Positions 18,004-27,137 of a DNA stretch of 64,000 nucleotides are shown in pieces. Every line of letters begins with the position of its first letter. The first letter of the stretch is position 1. Below the pieces are notes generated by a model. It saw nothing but the letters and a program-made list of their open reading frames with translations. It did not search any database and was not told the origin of the DNA. A program made the translations under genes and the position numbers. The stretch spans positions 186,001-250,000 of the forward strand of contig NZ_FNIC01000006.1 of assembly GCF_900103935.1 (NCBI RefSeq), given 5' to 3'. Origin of the DNA: Nocardioides szechwanensis (GTDB lineage: Bacteria > Actinomycetota > Actinomycetes > Propionibacteriales > Nocardioidaceae).

Positions 18004-18912
18004 CTAGAGAAGGCCGGAGGCGGCGAGCCCGGCGCGCAGCGCGGCCACCTCGTCGTCGTCCAGCGGCACCAGCGGTCCGCGGACGTTGCGGTTGTCGAGC
18101 ACGCCCAGCAGCTGGAGGGCTGCCTTGGCGGTGGTCGCGCCGTAGTTGGGCACGCCCATCACGGCGTCGACCGCGGGCAGCATCCGGGTGAACTCGGCGA
18201 GCGCGGCGGCGTGGTCGCCGGCGTCGAAGGCGTCGAACATCCGGCGGATCTGCGGGCCGGCGGCGTGGCCGAGCACGGAGACGACGCCGCTGCCGCCGTG
18301 GGCGAGCCATCCCAGGGTGGACACATCGTCACCGGAGTAGACGGCGTAGCCCATCTGCATCAGCTTGACGCCCCGGACGAAGTCTCCGACGGCGTCCTTG
18401 ACCGCGACGACGGTGTCGAGCTCGATGGCGGCGGCGTAGGTCTCGAGGGAGATGGCCAGGCCGGTGCGGCCGGGCACGTCGTAGAGCATCACCGGGACAC
18501 CGGTCGCCTCGGCGACGGTGCGGAAGTGGTGGAGGACGCCCGCCTGGCTGGGCTTGTTGTAGTAGGGCGTGACCAGCAGCAGGCCGTCGACGCCGATCTT
18601 CTCCGCCTGCACGGCGAGCTCCACGGAGTGGGCGGTCGCGTTGGTGCCGACCCCGGCGACCACGGTCGCGCGGTCGCCCACGGCGTCCTTGACGGCAGCC
18701 AGGATCTCGCCGTCCTCGGCCACCGTCGTGGTCGGGGACTCGCCGGTCGTGCCCGAGACCACGACACCGTCGTGGCCGTGGTCGACGAGGTGGGTCGCGA
18801 TCCGGGCGGTGCCCTCGAGGTCGACCGAGCCGTCGTCGTGGAACGCCGTCGCCATGGCGGTGAGCACGCGGCCGAACGGCGTCGGCCGCGGGAAGGTGGG
18901 CGTGGTCGTCAT
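18004..18912 (-). CDS. dapA: 4-hydroxy-tetrahydrodipicolinate synthase
   Basis: 302 residues, a TIM-barrel class I aldolase. Visible signatures: SGTTGESPTT (substrate loop), LLVTPYYNKPSQAGVLHHF, YDVPGRTG with catalytic Tyr144, and VVAVKDA with Schiff-base Lys172. It condenses pyruvate with aspartate semialdehyde at the entry of the lysine/diaminopimelate pathway, feeding both protein and cell-wall synthesis. It probably shares a transcript with RNase J downstream. The stretch upstream (28 bp to the next stop) is too short for an isolated promoter, so it may be read through from the oxidoreductase gene. Confidence 0.96.
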   Translation of the reverse strand: MTTTPTFPRPTPFGRVLTAMATAFHDDGSVDLEGTARIATHLVDHGHDGVVVSGTTGESPTTTVAEDGEILAAVKDAVGDRATVVAGVGTNATAHSVELAVQAEKIGVDGLLLVTPYYNKPSQAGVLHHFRTVAEATGVPVMLYDVPGRTGLAISLETYAAAIELDTVVAVKDAVGDFVRGVKLMQMGYAVYSGDDVSTLGWLAHGGSGVVSVLGHAAGPQIRRMFDAFDAGDHAAALAEFTRMLPAVDAVMGVPNYGATTAKAALQLLGVLDNRNVRGPLVPLDDDEVAALRAGLAASGLL

Positions 18913-18940
18913 GTCCCCAGGCTATCGCCCCGGGCTGTCG

Positions 18941-19870
18941 TCAGAGGTGCGGCATCACGTCGGACGCCACCAGCCGGAGGTGGTCGAGGTCGCTCAGGTC
19001 GAGCACCTGGAGGTAGAGCCGCTGGCTGCCGAGCGCGGCGTAGCGCCCGATCTTGTCGAGCACCTCGGCCGGTGTGCCGGCCAGGCCGTTGGCGCGCAGC
19101 TCGGCCTTGTCGCGACCGATCGCCGCCGCCCGCTGGTCGAGCTCGGCCTCGTCGGCGCCGACGCAGAGCACCAGCGCGTTGGAGTAGACCATCGCGTCCG
19201 GGCTGCGGCCGTTGGCCTCGCAAGCCGCACGCACCCGGGCGAACTGCGCCGCGGTCGTCTCCTCGTCGACGAACGGGAGGTTGAACTCGTCGGCGTACGC
19301 CGCGGCGATGGCCGGCGTGCGCTTCTTGCCCAGGCCTCCGACCAGCAGCGGGGGCCGGGCCTGCGCGGGCTTGGGCAGCCCCGGGGAGTCGGTGACCTGG
19401 TAGTGGGTGCCGTCGTGGGTGAACCGGCCGCTGCCGTCCGCCGGGGTGGCCCACAGGCCGGTGATGATCGCGAGCTGCTCCTCGAACCGGTCGAAGCGCT
19501 CCGCGGTGCTGGGGAACGGGATGCCGTACCGCGTGTGCTCGGCCTCGAACCAGCCCGCACCGATCCCGAGCTCGACCCGCCCGCCGCTCATCTGGTCGAC
19601 TCCTGCGACGGTGATGGCCAGCGGGCCGGGGTGGCGGAACGTCGCACTGGTCATCATCGTGCCGAGGCGGATGGTGCTGGTGTCACGGGCCAGGCCGGCC
19701 AGCGTGACCCAGGCGTCGCTCGGGCCGGGAAGCCCCGGGCCGCCCATCGAGAGGTAGTGGTCGGAGCGGAAGAACGCCCCGAACCCCAGGCTCTCCGCCT
19801 CCAGCGCCACGTCGAGCAGGTCGTCGTACGTCGCCCCCTGCTGGGGCTCGGTGAACACGCGGAGTTCCAT
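18941..19870 (-). CDS. LLM-class (F420-dependent type) oxidoreductase
   Basis: 309 residues of the bacterial luciferase-like TIM-barrel family: ELRVFTEPQQGATYDDLLDVALEAESLGFGAFFRSDHY at the start, RLGTMMTSATFRHPGPLAITVAGVDQMSGGRVELGIGAGWFEAEHTRYGIPFP in the centre. That central segment resembles actinobacterial F420-using members rather than FMN alkanal monooxygenases. The substrate is unknown. The neighbours are dapA downstream and the folA-thyA pair upstream, separated from the latter by a strong palindromic terminator. Confidence 0.82.
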   Translation of the reverse strand: MELRVFTEPQQGATYDDLLDVALEAESLGFGAFFRSDHYLSMGGPGLPGPSDAWVTLAGLARDTSTIRLGTMMTSATFRHPGPLAITVAGVDQMSGGRVELGIGAGWFEAEHTRYGIPFPSTAERFDRFEEQLAIITGLWATPADGSGRFTHDGTHYQVTDSPGLPKPAQARPPLLVGGLGKKRTPAIAAAYADEFNLPFVDEETTAAQFARVRAACEANGRSPDAMVYSNALVLCVGADEAELDQRAAAIGRDKAELRANGLAGTPAEVLDKIGRYAALGSQRLYLQVLDLSDLDHLRLVASDVMPHL

Positions 19871-19902
19871 GCCACCCAGCCTCCCACTGACCCCGATCCA
19901 CG

Positions 19903-19935
19903 GTTGACCCGCCCGAAAGTTTCGGGCGGGTCAAC
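19903..19935. terminator. Perfect 16-bp palindromic terminator, copy 1
   Basis: Arms GTTGACCCGCCCGAAA and its exact complement flank one central base. It lies just past the folA stop (minus strand). The same core recurs, read on the opposite strand, at 30896-30932. No T-run follows, but the A/T triplets at the tip may make a tight loop. Confidence 0.85.
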
Positions 19936-19937
19936 GT

Positions 19938-20420
19938 CTAGGAGCGGGTGAGCCAGACGACATCGCGGTCGGGGAAGGTCTCGCGACGCTGCTCGACCCA
20001 GTCGGCGGGGTCGAAGTCGGGGTAGAACGTGTCGCCCTCGGGAGTCAGGTGGACCGCGGTGAGCACCTGCTCGTCGGCGACGTGCATCGCCTCGTCGTAG
20101 ACGAGCGCCCCCCCGACCACCATGACGTCACCGGGCAGGTCGTCGGCGAGGTCCAGCGCGGCGGTGAGCGACGGGGCCACGATCACGCCGTCGGCCGACC
20201 ACGCGGCGTCGCGGGTGAGCACGATCGTGGTGCGGCCCGGGAGCGGGCGGCCGATCGACTCGAACGTGGCGCGGCCCATCACCAGGACGTGGCCGAGGGT
20301 GGTGCGCTTGAAGTGCGCGAAGTCGTCGGGGATCCGCCACGGGATGTCGCCGTCGGCCCCGATCACGCCGTTGTCGGCCACGGCCGCGACCATGACGACG
20401 CGCTTGCCCCCTGGCGTCAT
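19938..20420 (-). CDS. folA: Dihydrofolate reductase
   Basis: 160 residues, the standard bacterial length. Motifs: [64 protein letters not shown], with the DIPW and [11 protein letters not shown] segments that bind folate and NADPH, and [12 protein letters not shown] near the C-terminus. It reduces dihydrofolate to tetrahydrofolate. Its ATG overlaps the thyA stop by four bases, so the enzyme that makes dihydrofolate (ThyA) and the one that recycles it are translationally coupled. Confidence 0.96.
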   Translation of the reverse strand: MTPGGKRVVMVAAVADNGVIGADGDIPWRIPDDFAHFKRTTLGHVLVMGRATFESIGRPLPGRTTIVLTRDAAWSADGVIVAPSLTAALDLADDLPGDVMVVGGALVYDEAMHVADEQVLTAVHLTPEGDTFYPDFDPADWVEQRRETFPDRDVVWLTRS

Positions 20421-21211
20421 ATCGCGATGGGCGCCTTGATGCCGGGGTGAGGGTCGTAGCCCTCGACGTTGATGTGCTCGAGCTCGAACTCGTCGAGGGC
20501 CTGCACGGACGGGTCGAGCACGAGCGTGGGCAGCGCCCGCGGCTCACGGGTGAGCTGGAGCCGGGCCTGGTCGACGTGGTTGGTGTAGAGGTGGGCGTCG
20601 CCGAAGGTGTGCACGAAGTCGCCGACCTCGAGCCCGGTGACCTGGGCGACCATGTGGGTGAGCAGTGCGTAGGACGCGATGTTGAAGGGCACGCCGAGGA
20701 AGACGTCGGCCGAGCGCTGGTAGAGCTGGCACGAGAGCCGGCCGTCGGCGACGTAGAACTGGAACATCGTGTGGCAGGGCGCGAGCGCCATCTGCGGGAT
20801 GTCGGCGACGTTCCATGCGGAGACTATGTGGCGGCGCGAGTCGGGGTCGCGGCGGATCTGCTCGACGACCTGCGCGATCTGGTCGACGTGGTGGCCGTCG
20901 GGCGTGGGCCACGAGCGCCACTGGTAGCCGTAGACGGGGCCGAGGTCGCCGTCGGCGTCTGCCCATTCGTCCCAGATCGTCACGCCGCGGTCCTGGAGCC
21001 ACTTGACGTTGGTGTCGCCGCGCAGGAACCACAGCAGCTCGGCGAAGATCGAGCGGGTGTGCACCTTCTTGGTGGTGACCAGCGGGAAGCCGGCGCTCAG
21101 GTCGAAGCGCATCTGGTGACCGAAGACGCTGCGGGTCCCGGTGCCCGTGCGGTCGCTCTTCTCGACTCCCTCGTCGAGGATCCGCTGGAGGAGGTCGAGG
21201 TACTGCTGCAT
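20417..21211 (-). CDS. thyA: Thymidylate synthase ThyA
   Basis: 264 residues, the same length as the E. coli enzyme. The nucleophile Cys146 is in [59 protein letters not shown] and [19 protein letters not shown] are the family blocks. It methylates dUMP using methylene-tetrahydrofolate and releases dihydrofolate, the substrate of the folA product encoded next. Presence of classical ThyA means this organism need not rely on the flavin enzyme ThyX; whether thyX also exists elsewhere cannot be seen. Confidence 0.97.
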   Translation of the reverse strand: MQQYLDLLQRILDEGVEKSDRTGTGTRSVFGHQMRFDLSAGFPLVTTKKVHTRSIFAELLWFLRGDTNVKWLQDRGVTIWDEWADADGDLGPVYGYQWRSWPTPDGHHVDQIAQVVEQIRRDPDSRRHIVSAWNVADIPQMALAPCHTMFQFYVADGRLSCQLYQRSADVFLGVPFNIASYALLTHMVAQVTGLEVGDFVHTFGDAHLYTNHVDQARLQLTREPRALPTLVLDPSVQALDEFELEHINVEGYDPHPGIKAPIAI

Positions 21212-21227
21212 GGAGCCAACCTACTGC

Positions 21228-22052
21228 CTAGATATCGACGGTCCCGGTGATGCTCGTGCGGGTGTCGCCGCCGACCCAGACCCCGTCGCCCTCGACCGAG
21301 ACGTGCACCCGGCCCTGCCGGCCGAGGACGGTGCCCTGCGACGCGACGTACAACGTGGGGAGGCGGTTGCCGGCCAGCCACTGGGCCAGCCCGGCGTTGA
21401 GGCTTCCGGTCACCGGATCCTCGACGACGCCGAGACCCGGGCAGAACGCCCGCACCTCGATCGCGACGTCGCTGCCGGCCGGGTAGAGGCCGACGACGCC
21501 GATGTCGAGCGAGCTGAACGCCCTCGGGTCCGGTGTGCAGGCCAGCACCGCGGCCGCATCGGCCAGGAGGACGCCCACCCAGCCGGGCCCGTTGTCGATC
21601 CACGCGGCGTCGACGATGTCGTGCTCGTCGATCTGGAGAGCGGCCGCGATCCGGGTGAGGTCGTCGATGTCGACCGGACCCGAACGCACCAGTGGCGGCG
21701 CGGCGAAGGCGAGCCGCAGCCCCCGGCGTACCTGGACCAGTCCGGCCCCGCACTCCTGGACGACCTCGTCGTCCGAGCGCGGGACGCCGCCGGCCTCCAG
21801 CCAGGCGTGGGCGCTGCCGAGCGTGGGGTGGCCCGCGAAGGGCAGCTCCCCGCCCGGCGTCCAGATGCGCAGCCGGTAGTCGGCCGCGTCGCTCGTGGGC
21901 GTCAGCAGGAACGTGGTCTCGGAGAGGTTGGTCCACCGCGCGAAGCGCGCCATCTCCTCCTCGGTCAGGCCGTCGGCGTCGTGTACGACGGCCACGGGGT
22001 TGCCGAGCAGGGACTGGTCGGAGAAGACGTCGACCTGACGAAATGCGCGCAC
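21228..22052 (-). CDS. PhzF-family isomerase/epimerase-fold protein
   Basis: 274 residues. N-terminal VDVFSDQSLLGNPVAVV and NLSETTFLL with Glu45, the general acid/base in PhzF, are present; FAGHPTLGSAHAWL and the C-terminal GEDPVTGS-like VEDPVTGSLNAGLAQWL complete the family pattern. PhzF itself isomerises a phenazine precursor, but most genomic homologues have unknown substrates and there are no phenazine genes here. It lies 16 bp upstream of thyA and 10 bp after the sigma-like gene, so a shared transcript is likely. Start is GTG. Confidence 0.85.
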   Translation of the reverse strand: MRAFRQVDVFSDQSLLGNPVAVVHDADGLTEEEMARFARWTNLSETTFLLTPTSDAADYRLRIWTPGGELPFAGHPTLGSAHAWLEAGGVPRSDDEVVQECGAGLVQVRRGLRLAFAAPPLVRSGPVDIDDLTRIAAALQIDEHDIVDAAWIDNGPGWVGVLLADAAAVLACTPDPRAFSSLDIGVVGLYPAGSDVAIEVRAFCPGLGVVEDPVTGSLNAGLAQWLAGNRLPTLYVASQGTVLGRQGRVHVSVEGDGVWVGGDTRTSITGTVDI

Positions 22053-22061
22053 GCGAGGACG

Positions 22062-23435
22062 TTACTGCTCCAGGGCCCACGGGGTGCTGCGGGGGAAGGT
22101 GCGGTGCACCGTGCAGGTGGTGAACAGGCCCGGGTCGAGCAGTGGACAGGTCACCAGCTGGAGGCTGCCCGAGCTGGACAGGCGGGGTCCGTCGTCGGGG
22201 TCGCCCTGCTCCAGCTCGACAAGGTACGTCACCAGGCCGCGGCCCCCGAGCTTGGCGGCGTAGACCTCCGCGTCCGGTGTGAGTCCCGTGTCGACCTCCT
22301 GGCCGGTGACGGTGTCGAAGATCCGGACCCGGCCCTGGGCGTCGCCGACGCGCGTGAGCACGTGGTCGCCCTCCGGCGCGAGCTGGGCGCCGACGCCGGG
22401 GACCTCGATCGAGGACGGACCGTGCGTCACGAGGAGCGACGTGGGGCCGTCCTGGAACGCGAGCGCGTCCCCGGCCGCGTCGAGCAGACGGTCCCGACCC
22501 AGCCTCGCGAGCGCGGTCCAGCCGGGACTGGACTCGAGGCCGTAGGCCCCCTCGGGGCCGGCCACATGGACCGTGGCGCTGTCGACGGCGACCACGCGCG
22601 TCAGGTCCCCGACCACCTGGGAGGTCACCTCCTCACTCTCGGCCAGGTCGTAGACGTGCAGCTCGTCGGCGCCGCCGGGGTCCACCCACGCCACCAGGCC
22701 GTCCTCGGCGGAGGCGGCGAAGGCCCCGTCCGGCGCCTGGGTGCCGAGCCGGGTCCGCTCGCCGTCGGTCTCGACCAGGATCACCTCGCCCGCGCCGTCT
22801 GCGTAGACGGCACCCTGCGGCACCTGGGTGAAGCTCGTCAGGTCGTCGATGGTGAGCGCGACCCGGTCGAGCTGGAGGGTGTCGTCGGTGTACCACCCGA
22901 CGGCCACCGGGTTGTCGACCCGCTGCACCGGGGCGTCGGGCAGGCCCGGGGGCGGACCGGGCCTGGTCGCCCACCACGTCCAGCCCCCCGCGACCACCGC
23001 CAGGACCGCGACGACCGAGACCACGAGACGCGTCGTACGGCGCCGCCGCGCGCGCCGCTCCTGCTGGTCGAGGAGCACCACCTGGTCGAGCTCCAGCGGG
23101 TCCACGACGACCGACTCGGCCTCTCGTCGTACCTCCTCCTGGTCGGCCTGCGAGGCCGGTCCACCGACGTCGAGCAGGGCCTGGAGGACCACGGCGGCCT
23201 GGTCGGGCGTGCCCGTCGGGTGCTGCCGCGCCCGGCACTCGAGCAGCGTCTGGGCGGTGTGCTCGTCGAGGTCACCGAGCTCGTCGCGGTAGCGCCAGTC
23301 GGAGCGCAGCCGGGCCAGGACGGTCCGGGCGAGGTGGTGCGCCTCGTCGGGCGGCGAGCCGAGGAGCACGAGGATCCGCACCAGCGACGGCCAGCGCGCG
23401 ACGGCGTACGCCGAGAAGTCAGCGTCGTCGCGCAC
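22062..23435 (-). CDS. Membrane protein: SigE-like N-terminus fused to extracytoplasmic beta-propeller-like domain
   Basis: 457 residues. The first 90 (DFSAYAVARWPSLVRILVLLGSPPDEAHHLARTVLARL) look like region 2 of actinobacterial SigE-family ECF sigma factors, but the usual acidic EAEDLVQ-type motif reads DEAHHLART and no region 4 is present. A basic segment and a single helix (TTRLVVSVVAVLAVVAGGWTWW, about 134-155) follow, then about 300 residues of repeated beta segments resembling a propeller (GWYTDDTLQLDRVALTIDDL, LVAWVDPGGADELHVYDL). It may be a membrane sensor built on a decayed sigma scaffold; no function is assigned. It sits in a tight minus-strand run. Confidence 0.6.
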   Translation of the reverse strand: MRDDADFSAYAVARWPSLVRILVLLGSPPDEAHHLARTVLARLRSDWRYRDELGDLDEHTAQTLLECRARQHPTGTPDQAAVVLQALLDVGGPASQADQEEVRREAESVVVDPLELDQVVLLDQQERRARRRRTTRLVVSVVAVLAVVAGGWTWWATRPGPPPGLPDAPVQRVDNPVAVGWYTDDTLQLDRVALTIDDLTSFTQVPQGAVYADGAGEVILVETDGERTRLGTQAPDGAFAASAEDGLVAWVDPGGADELHVYDLAESEEVTSQVVGDLTRVVAVDSATVHVAGPEGAYGLESSPGWTALARLGRDRLLDAAGDALAFQDGPTSLLVTHGPSSIEVPGVGAQLAPEGDHVLTRVGDAQGRVRIFDTVTGQEVDTGLTPDAEVYAAKLGGRGLVTYLVELEQGDPDDGPRLSSSGSLQLVTCPLLDPGLFTTCTVHRTFPRSTPWALEQ

Positions 23436-23437
23436 GT

Positions 23438-24226
23438 CTACCGCCTTTCCGTCCCCCGGGCCACCACGTAGGCCGTCAGCTCCGCGGTGTCCTGCCCCCG
23501 AGCATGCCTGTCGTCGGGGTATTCGGTGCCCTCGTCGCCGCGGATGTCCTCACGGATCCGCAGTGCCTCGCGCAGCACCCGGTGGAAGCGCTCGGGGTAG
23601 TAGGTCAGCCCCCAGCGGCCGGCCGCGGACTTCGTGGTCATCTCCCCCGTGACCAGCAGGTGGTGCAGGCGGGTCACCCCGAGGACGCACCAGGCGCAGG
23701 CAGTCTCCGCCGCGCCCTCCGAGGGCATCGCGGCCAGCGCCTCGGCGTTTCCGCGCCAGTAGGTGTCGAGGTTGTCGACCGTGAAGTCGCGCAGCCGCTC
23801 CCGGGAGGTCCAGACCCCGAGCTCGACGATCGGCAGGCCGGCGACGTGGACCCCGTGCCAGGCCAGCTCGTGCCACGCGACGACGCCGTCGTGGACGGTG
23901 CCGGCCGGCTCGAAGAGCCGGCCGAGGACGGTCGGCACGTCGGGGCAGCCGGCGGGGTCGGCCGCCAGGTCGCCGGCCAGGACGTGCGGCCCGTCGAAGT
24001 GGAGGTCCGGGTGGGCGGCCGCCACCGCCTCATGGGTACGCCGCAGCGCGTCGACCTCGGCGTCGTCCGGCCGGTGGTCCAGCGTGGCGACGAAGTCGAC
24101 GTCGCTCTGCCCCGGCACCCACTCCCCGAAGCCCACCCCGCCGCGCAGGTAGAGGCCGGTGACGAGACCGGCCGGCGCCTCGCGCAGGAACGTCGCGCAG
24201 ACCTCCGAGACGGGCTCTGGGGTCAC
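23438..24226 (-). CDS. AadA-like nucleotidyltransferase (DUF4111 type)
   Basis: 262 residues. The N-terminal part carries a polymerase-beta type nucleotidyl-transfer site: LYLRGGVGFGEWVPGQSDVDFVATLD, i.e. GG-x(n)-SDVD with the two metal-binding aspartates. The C-terminal part (NLDTYWRGNAEALAAMPSEG...WCVLGVTRLHHLLVTGEMTTKSAAGRWGL) matches the helical domain of ANT(3'')-type enzymes. AadA enzymes adenylylate streptomycin/spectinomycin; chromosomal actinobacterial homologues are often of unknown substrate, so resistance should not be assumed. GTG 24226 overlaps the upstream gene stop (GTGA) and removes an arginine-rich out-of-family extension. Confidence 0.72.
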   Translation of the reverse strand: MTPEPVSEVCATFLREAPAGLVTGLYLRGGVGFGEWVPGQSDVDFVATLDHRPDDAEVDALRRTHEAVAAAHPDLHFDGPHVLAGDLAADPAGCPDVPTVLGRLFEPAGTVHDGVVAWHELAWHGVHVAGLPIVELGVWTSRERLRDFTVDNLDTYWRGNAEALAAMPSEGAAETACAWCVLGVTRLHHLLVTGEMTTKSAAGRWGLTYYPERFHRVLREALRIREDIRGDEGTEYPDDRHARGQDTAELTAYVVARGTERR

Positions 24227-24480
24227 GCGTGCAGCGACATCGGTCCGTAGACCCGGCGGTCGTGCTCGAAGAGCGTGACGCCGTCGACACCCTCGGCCGC
24301 GAGGTCGGCCCAGATCTCGCCGACCCAGGACTCCGCGTCGGCCTGGCTGGCGAACCGCTGGTCGGCGTGCTCGCCCGAGACCTCGACCTCCTCGCCGGCG
24401 GCGTTCTCGAGCCGCCAGAACCACGGCCGCTCGGTGGGGCTCGGTGAACGGAAGGTCGGCGGCTGGTCGGGCAGGCTCAT
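24223..24480 (-). CDS. Small conserved hypothetical protein
   Basis: 85 residues, not a recognised enzyme. Composition is acidic with many Trp and Glu ([42 protein letters not shown]), suggesting a compact alpha/beta fold of the type seen as small hypothetical proteins in actinobacteria. Four-base overlaps link it to gcvT upstream (ATGA) and to the adenylyltransferase downstream (GTGA), which supports that it is translated. Confidence 0.7.
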   Translation of the reverse strand: MSLPDQPPTFRSPSPTERPWFWRLENAAGEEVEVSGEHADQRFASQADAESWVGEIWADLAAEGVDGVTLFEHDRRVYGPMSLHA

Positions 24481-25583
24481 GACTCCCTCACGGAGGTGTC
24501 GACGAAGGGCGGTTTGACGAGCTGGAAGATCTCGCGGCGACCGCGGACATCGACGCCGACCTCGGCCTCCGGATGGATGTCGGAGGGCAGCAGCGCCAGG
24601 CCGATGCCCTTCTTGAGGGTCGGCGAGAACGTCCCGGAGGTGATCTCACCGAGCATCACGTCGTGGGTGAGGCTGACCATCATGTGCGGCCGCGGGATCG
24701 CGCGGCCGGTGGCGACGAGGCCGCGCAAGGTGCGCCGGGACCCGGCCTCCTTCTCGGCCAGCAGCACGTCGCGGCCCCAGAACGCGTCCTTCTTCCACCC
24801 GACCGCCCAGCCAACGCGGGCCTCGTTGGGCGTGATGTCGAGGGATAGCTCGTGGCCGTGGAGCGGGTAGCCCATCTCCGTACGCAGGGTGTCGCGGGCT
24901 CCCAGCCCACACGCGAGCATGTCGTACGGCGCGCCCGCGGCGAGGAGTGCGTCCCACAGCGCCTCGGCGACCGAGTTGGCCGCGATCAGCTCGTAGCCGC
25001 GCTCGCCGGTGTAGCCGGTGCGGCACACCACGACGCCGACGCCCTCGAACTCCGCCTCGGTGAAGCTCATGTAGTCGTGGCCGACCGGCAGCCCGACCGC
25101 GCTCAGTACCTCGTCGGACCTCGTGCCCTGCACGGCGAGCACGACGTAGTCGCGGTGGTGGTCGACGATGGTGACGCCCTCGGGCGCCTCGGCGGCCATT
25201 CGGCGTACGACCTCGGCGGTGTTGGCGGCGTTGGGCACGAGCAGCACGTGCTCATCGTCGCGGTAGTAGACGATCAGGTCGTCGACCACGCCACCGGTCG
25301 CGTCGTCGCAGCACAGCGTGTACTGCGCCTGGCCCGGCCCGATCTTGCGCAGATCGTTGGTCAGCGTGCGGTTGACGAAGTCGGCGGCGCCGGGTCCGCT
25401 CACCATGGCCTTGCCCAGGTGGCTGACGTCGAAGATGCCGACCGAAGAGCGCACAGCCGTGTGTTCCTTGACCACCCCCGAGGAGTACTCGAGCGGCATC
25501 GACCACCCGCCGAACTCGGCGAACTTCGCCCCGAGGGCGACGTGGCGGTCGTGGAGCGGGGAACGGAGCAGGTCCTCGGCCAT
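24477..25583 (-). CDS. gcvT: Glycine cleavage system T protein (aminomethyltransferase)
   Basis: 368 residues, the full GcvT length. Signatures: [57 protein letters not shown] at the N-terminus, [10 protein letters not shown], and the C-terminal [21 protein letters not shown] and [20 protein letters not shown]. It transfers the methylene group from the lipoyl-bound intermediate of the H protein to tetrahydrofolate. The other gcv genes are not in this window. It is divergent from pepA with 43 bp between; I see no glycine riboswitch in that short gap. Confidence 0.95.
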   Translation of the reverse strand: MAEDLLRSPLHDRHVALGAKFAEFGGWSMPLEYSSGVVKEHTAVRSSVGIFDVSHLGKAMVSGPGAADFVNRTLTNDLRKIGPGQAQYTLCCDDATGGVVDDLIVYYRDDEHVLLVPNAANTAEVVRRMAAEAPEGVTIVDHHRDYVVLAVQGTRSDEVLSAVGLPVGHDYMSFTEAEFEGVGVVVCRTGYTGERGYELIAANSVAEALWDALLAAGAPYDMLACGLGARDTLRTEMGYPLHGHELSLDITPNEARVGWAVGWKKDAFWGRDVLLAEKEAGSRRTLRGLVATGRAIPRPHMMVSLTHDVMLGEITSGTFSPTLKKGIGLALLPSDIHPEAEVGVDVRGRREIFQLVKPPFVDTSVRES

Positions 25584-25626
25584 GGCGCGAACCTACAACA
25601 GCAGGGGTGCGGGTTAGTCTGCCGCG

Positions 25627-27132
25627 GTGACCACGTCCTACACGCTGCGCAGTGCCAGCCCCGCAAAGTCCAGAGCAGACGTGGTCGTGGTGGGTGTCCT
25701 GTCCACCCCCAAGGGACCCAAGATCGCGACCGGCGGCGAGGACGTCGCCAAGGCCTACGGCCGCAAGTTCGCGCCGCTGCTGGCCACGCTGGGCGTCAAG
25801 GGCAAGGCCGGCGAGCTGGTGAAGGTCCCGACCGGCGGCACGATCGGCGCCCCCGTGCTGGTGCTCGCCGGGCTCGGCGACAGCATCACCCCGGACGCCG
25901 TACGACGGGCCGCCGGCGGCGCCGCACGCACGGTCACCAACGCGGCGTCCGTCGCGGTGGCGCTCCCCGCCGACTCCCCCGAGCTGGTGCGTGCCGTGAC
26001 CGAGGGCTACGAGCTCGGCGGCTACGCGTTCACGACGTACAAGAAGGCGACGGCCGACGACGCCCCCGGCGACGTGGTCGTGCTCAGCCCCGGCGCGCGG
26101 CGCAAGGAGAGCGTGCTCGCCTTCGACGAGGCGCAGATCGTCTCCCGGGCAGTCGCCAAGACCCGCGACTGGGTCAACACCCCTCCCGGCGACCTGACTC
26201 CCCCGGCGTTCGCCGACGCGGCGGTCGCCTCGGCCAAGGAGTGGAGCAAGGGACGCGGCGGCCCGAAGGTCACCGTCAAGGTGCTCGACGAGGAGCGGCT
26301 GGCCGAGCTCGGCTGCGGCGGCATCCTCGGCGTCGGTCAGGGCTCGGCCGCGCCGCCGCGGCTGGTCGAGATCACCTACTCCCCCAAGGACGCCCGCTGC
26401 CACCTGGCTTTGGTCGGCAAGGGGATCACGTTCGACTCCGGCGGCCTGACCATCAAGCCGGCCGCCTCCATGCACGAGATGAAGAGCGACATGGGCGGCG
26501 CCGCCGCGGTCATCCAGGCGACGTATGCCATCGCCGCCCTCGGGCTGCCGATCCGCGTCAGCACGTTCGCCGCGATGGCCGAGAACATGGTCTCCGGCTC
26601 GTCCGTACGCCCCGGCGACGTGCTCACGCAGTACGGCGGCACGACCGTCGAGGTCCTCAACACCGACGCCGAGGGACGGCTGGTCCTGGCCGACGCGCTC
26701 GGCCGCGCGGTCGAGACCGAGCCCGACGTGCTCCTCGACGTCGCCACCCTGACCGGCCACATGGTCCTCGCCCTGGGCGACCGGGTCGCCGGCGTCATGG
26801 GCACCGACGAGATCGTCCAGGGCGTCCTCGCGGCCTCCGAGGTCGCCGGTGAGGACCACTGGGCGATGCCGATCCCCGACGGGATGGTCGACCGGATCAA
26901 GGGCAGCAAGGTGGCCGACCTCGCCCAGCACGACTGGGTCCGCTGGGGCGGCGGGCTGTTCGCCGGGGCGTTCCTGCGTGAGTTCACCGGCGGTCTGCCC
27001 TGGGCGCACCTCGACATCGCGGGCACCGCGTTCAACTCCGGCGGCCCCCGCGGGCACCTCACCTCCGGCGGCACGGGCTGGGCGGTCGCCACCCTGGTCG
27101 ACTACGCCCGCGCCCTGTCCAAGGACGACTGA
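25627..27132 (+). CDS. pepA: Leucyl aminopeptidase (M17 family)
   Basis: 501 residues. The N-terminal macro-like domain precedes the M17 catalytic domain, which shows TRDWVNTPPGDLTPPAFAD, the metal-binding VGKGITFDSGGLTIKPA, MKSDMGGAAAV and the hallmark NTDAEGRLVLADAL. The two-metal enzyme removes N-terminal residues from peptides and forms hexamers in the cytoplasm. GTG start; in mycobacteria a pepB/pepA gene also sits near gcvT and sucB, so the neighbourhood is conserved. Confidence 0.95.
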   Translation: MTTSYTLRSASPAKSRADVVVVGVLSTPKGPKIATGGEDVAKAYGRKFAPLLATLGVKGKAGELVKVPTGGTIGAPVLVLAGLGDSITPDAVRRAAGGAARTVTNAASVAVALPADSPELVRAVTEGYELGGYAFTTYKKATADDAPGDVVVLSPGARRKESVLAFDEAQIVSRAVAKTRDWVNTPPGDLTPPAFADAAVASAKEWSKGRGGPKVTVKVLDEERLAELGCGGILGVGQGSAAPPRLVEITYSPKDARCHLALVGKGITFDSGGLTIKPAASMHEMKSDMGGAAAVIQATYAIAALGLPIRVSTFAAMAENMVSGSSVRPGDVLTQYGGTTVEVLNTDAEGRLVLADALGRAVETEPDVLLDVATLTGHMVLALGDRVAGVMGTDEIVQGVLAASEVAGEDHWAMPIPDGMVDRIKGSKVADLAQHDWVRWGGGLFAGAFLREFTGGLPWAHLDIAGTAFNSGGPRGHLTSGGTGWAVATLVDYARALSKDD

Positions 27133-27137
27133 GGCTG

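Noticed and set aside
25584..25626. Glycine riboswitch before gcvT
   Set aside because: The gap is 43 bp, too short for the aptamer, and it lacks the conserved elements.
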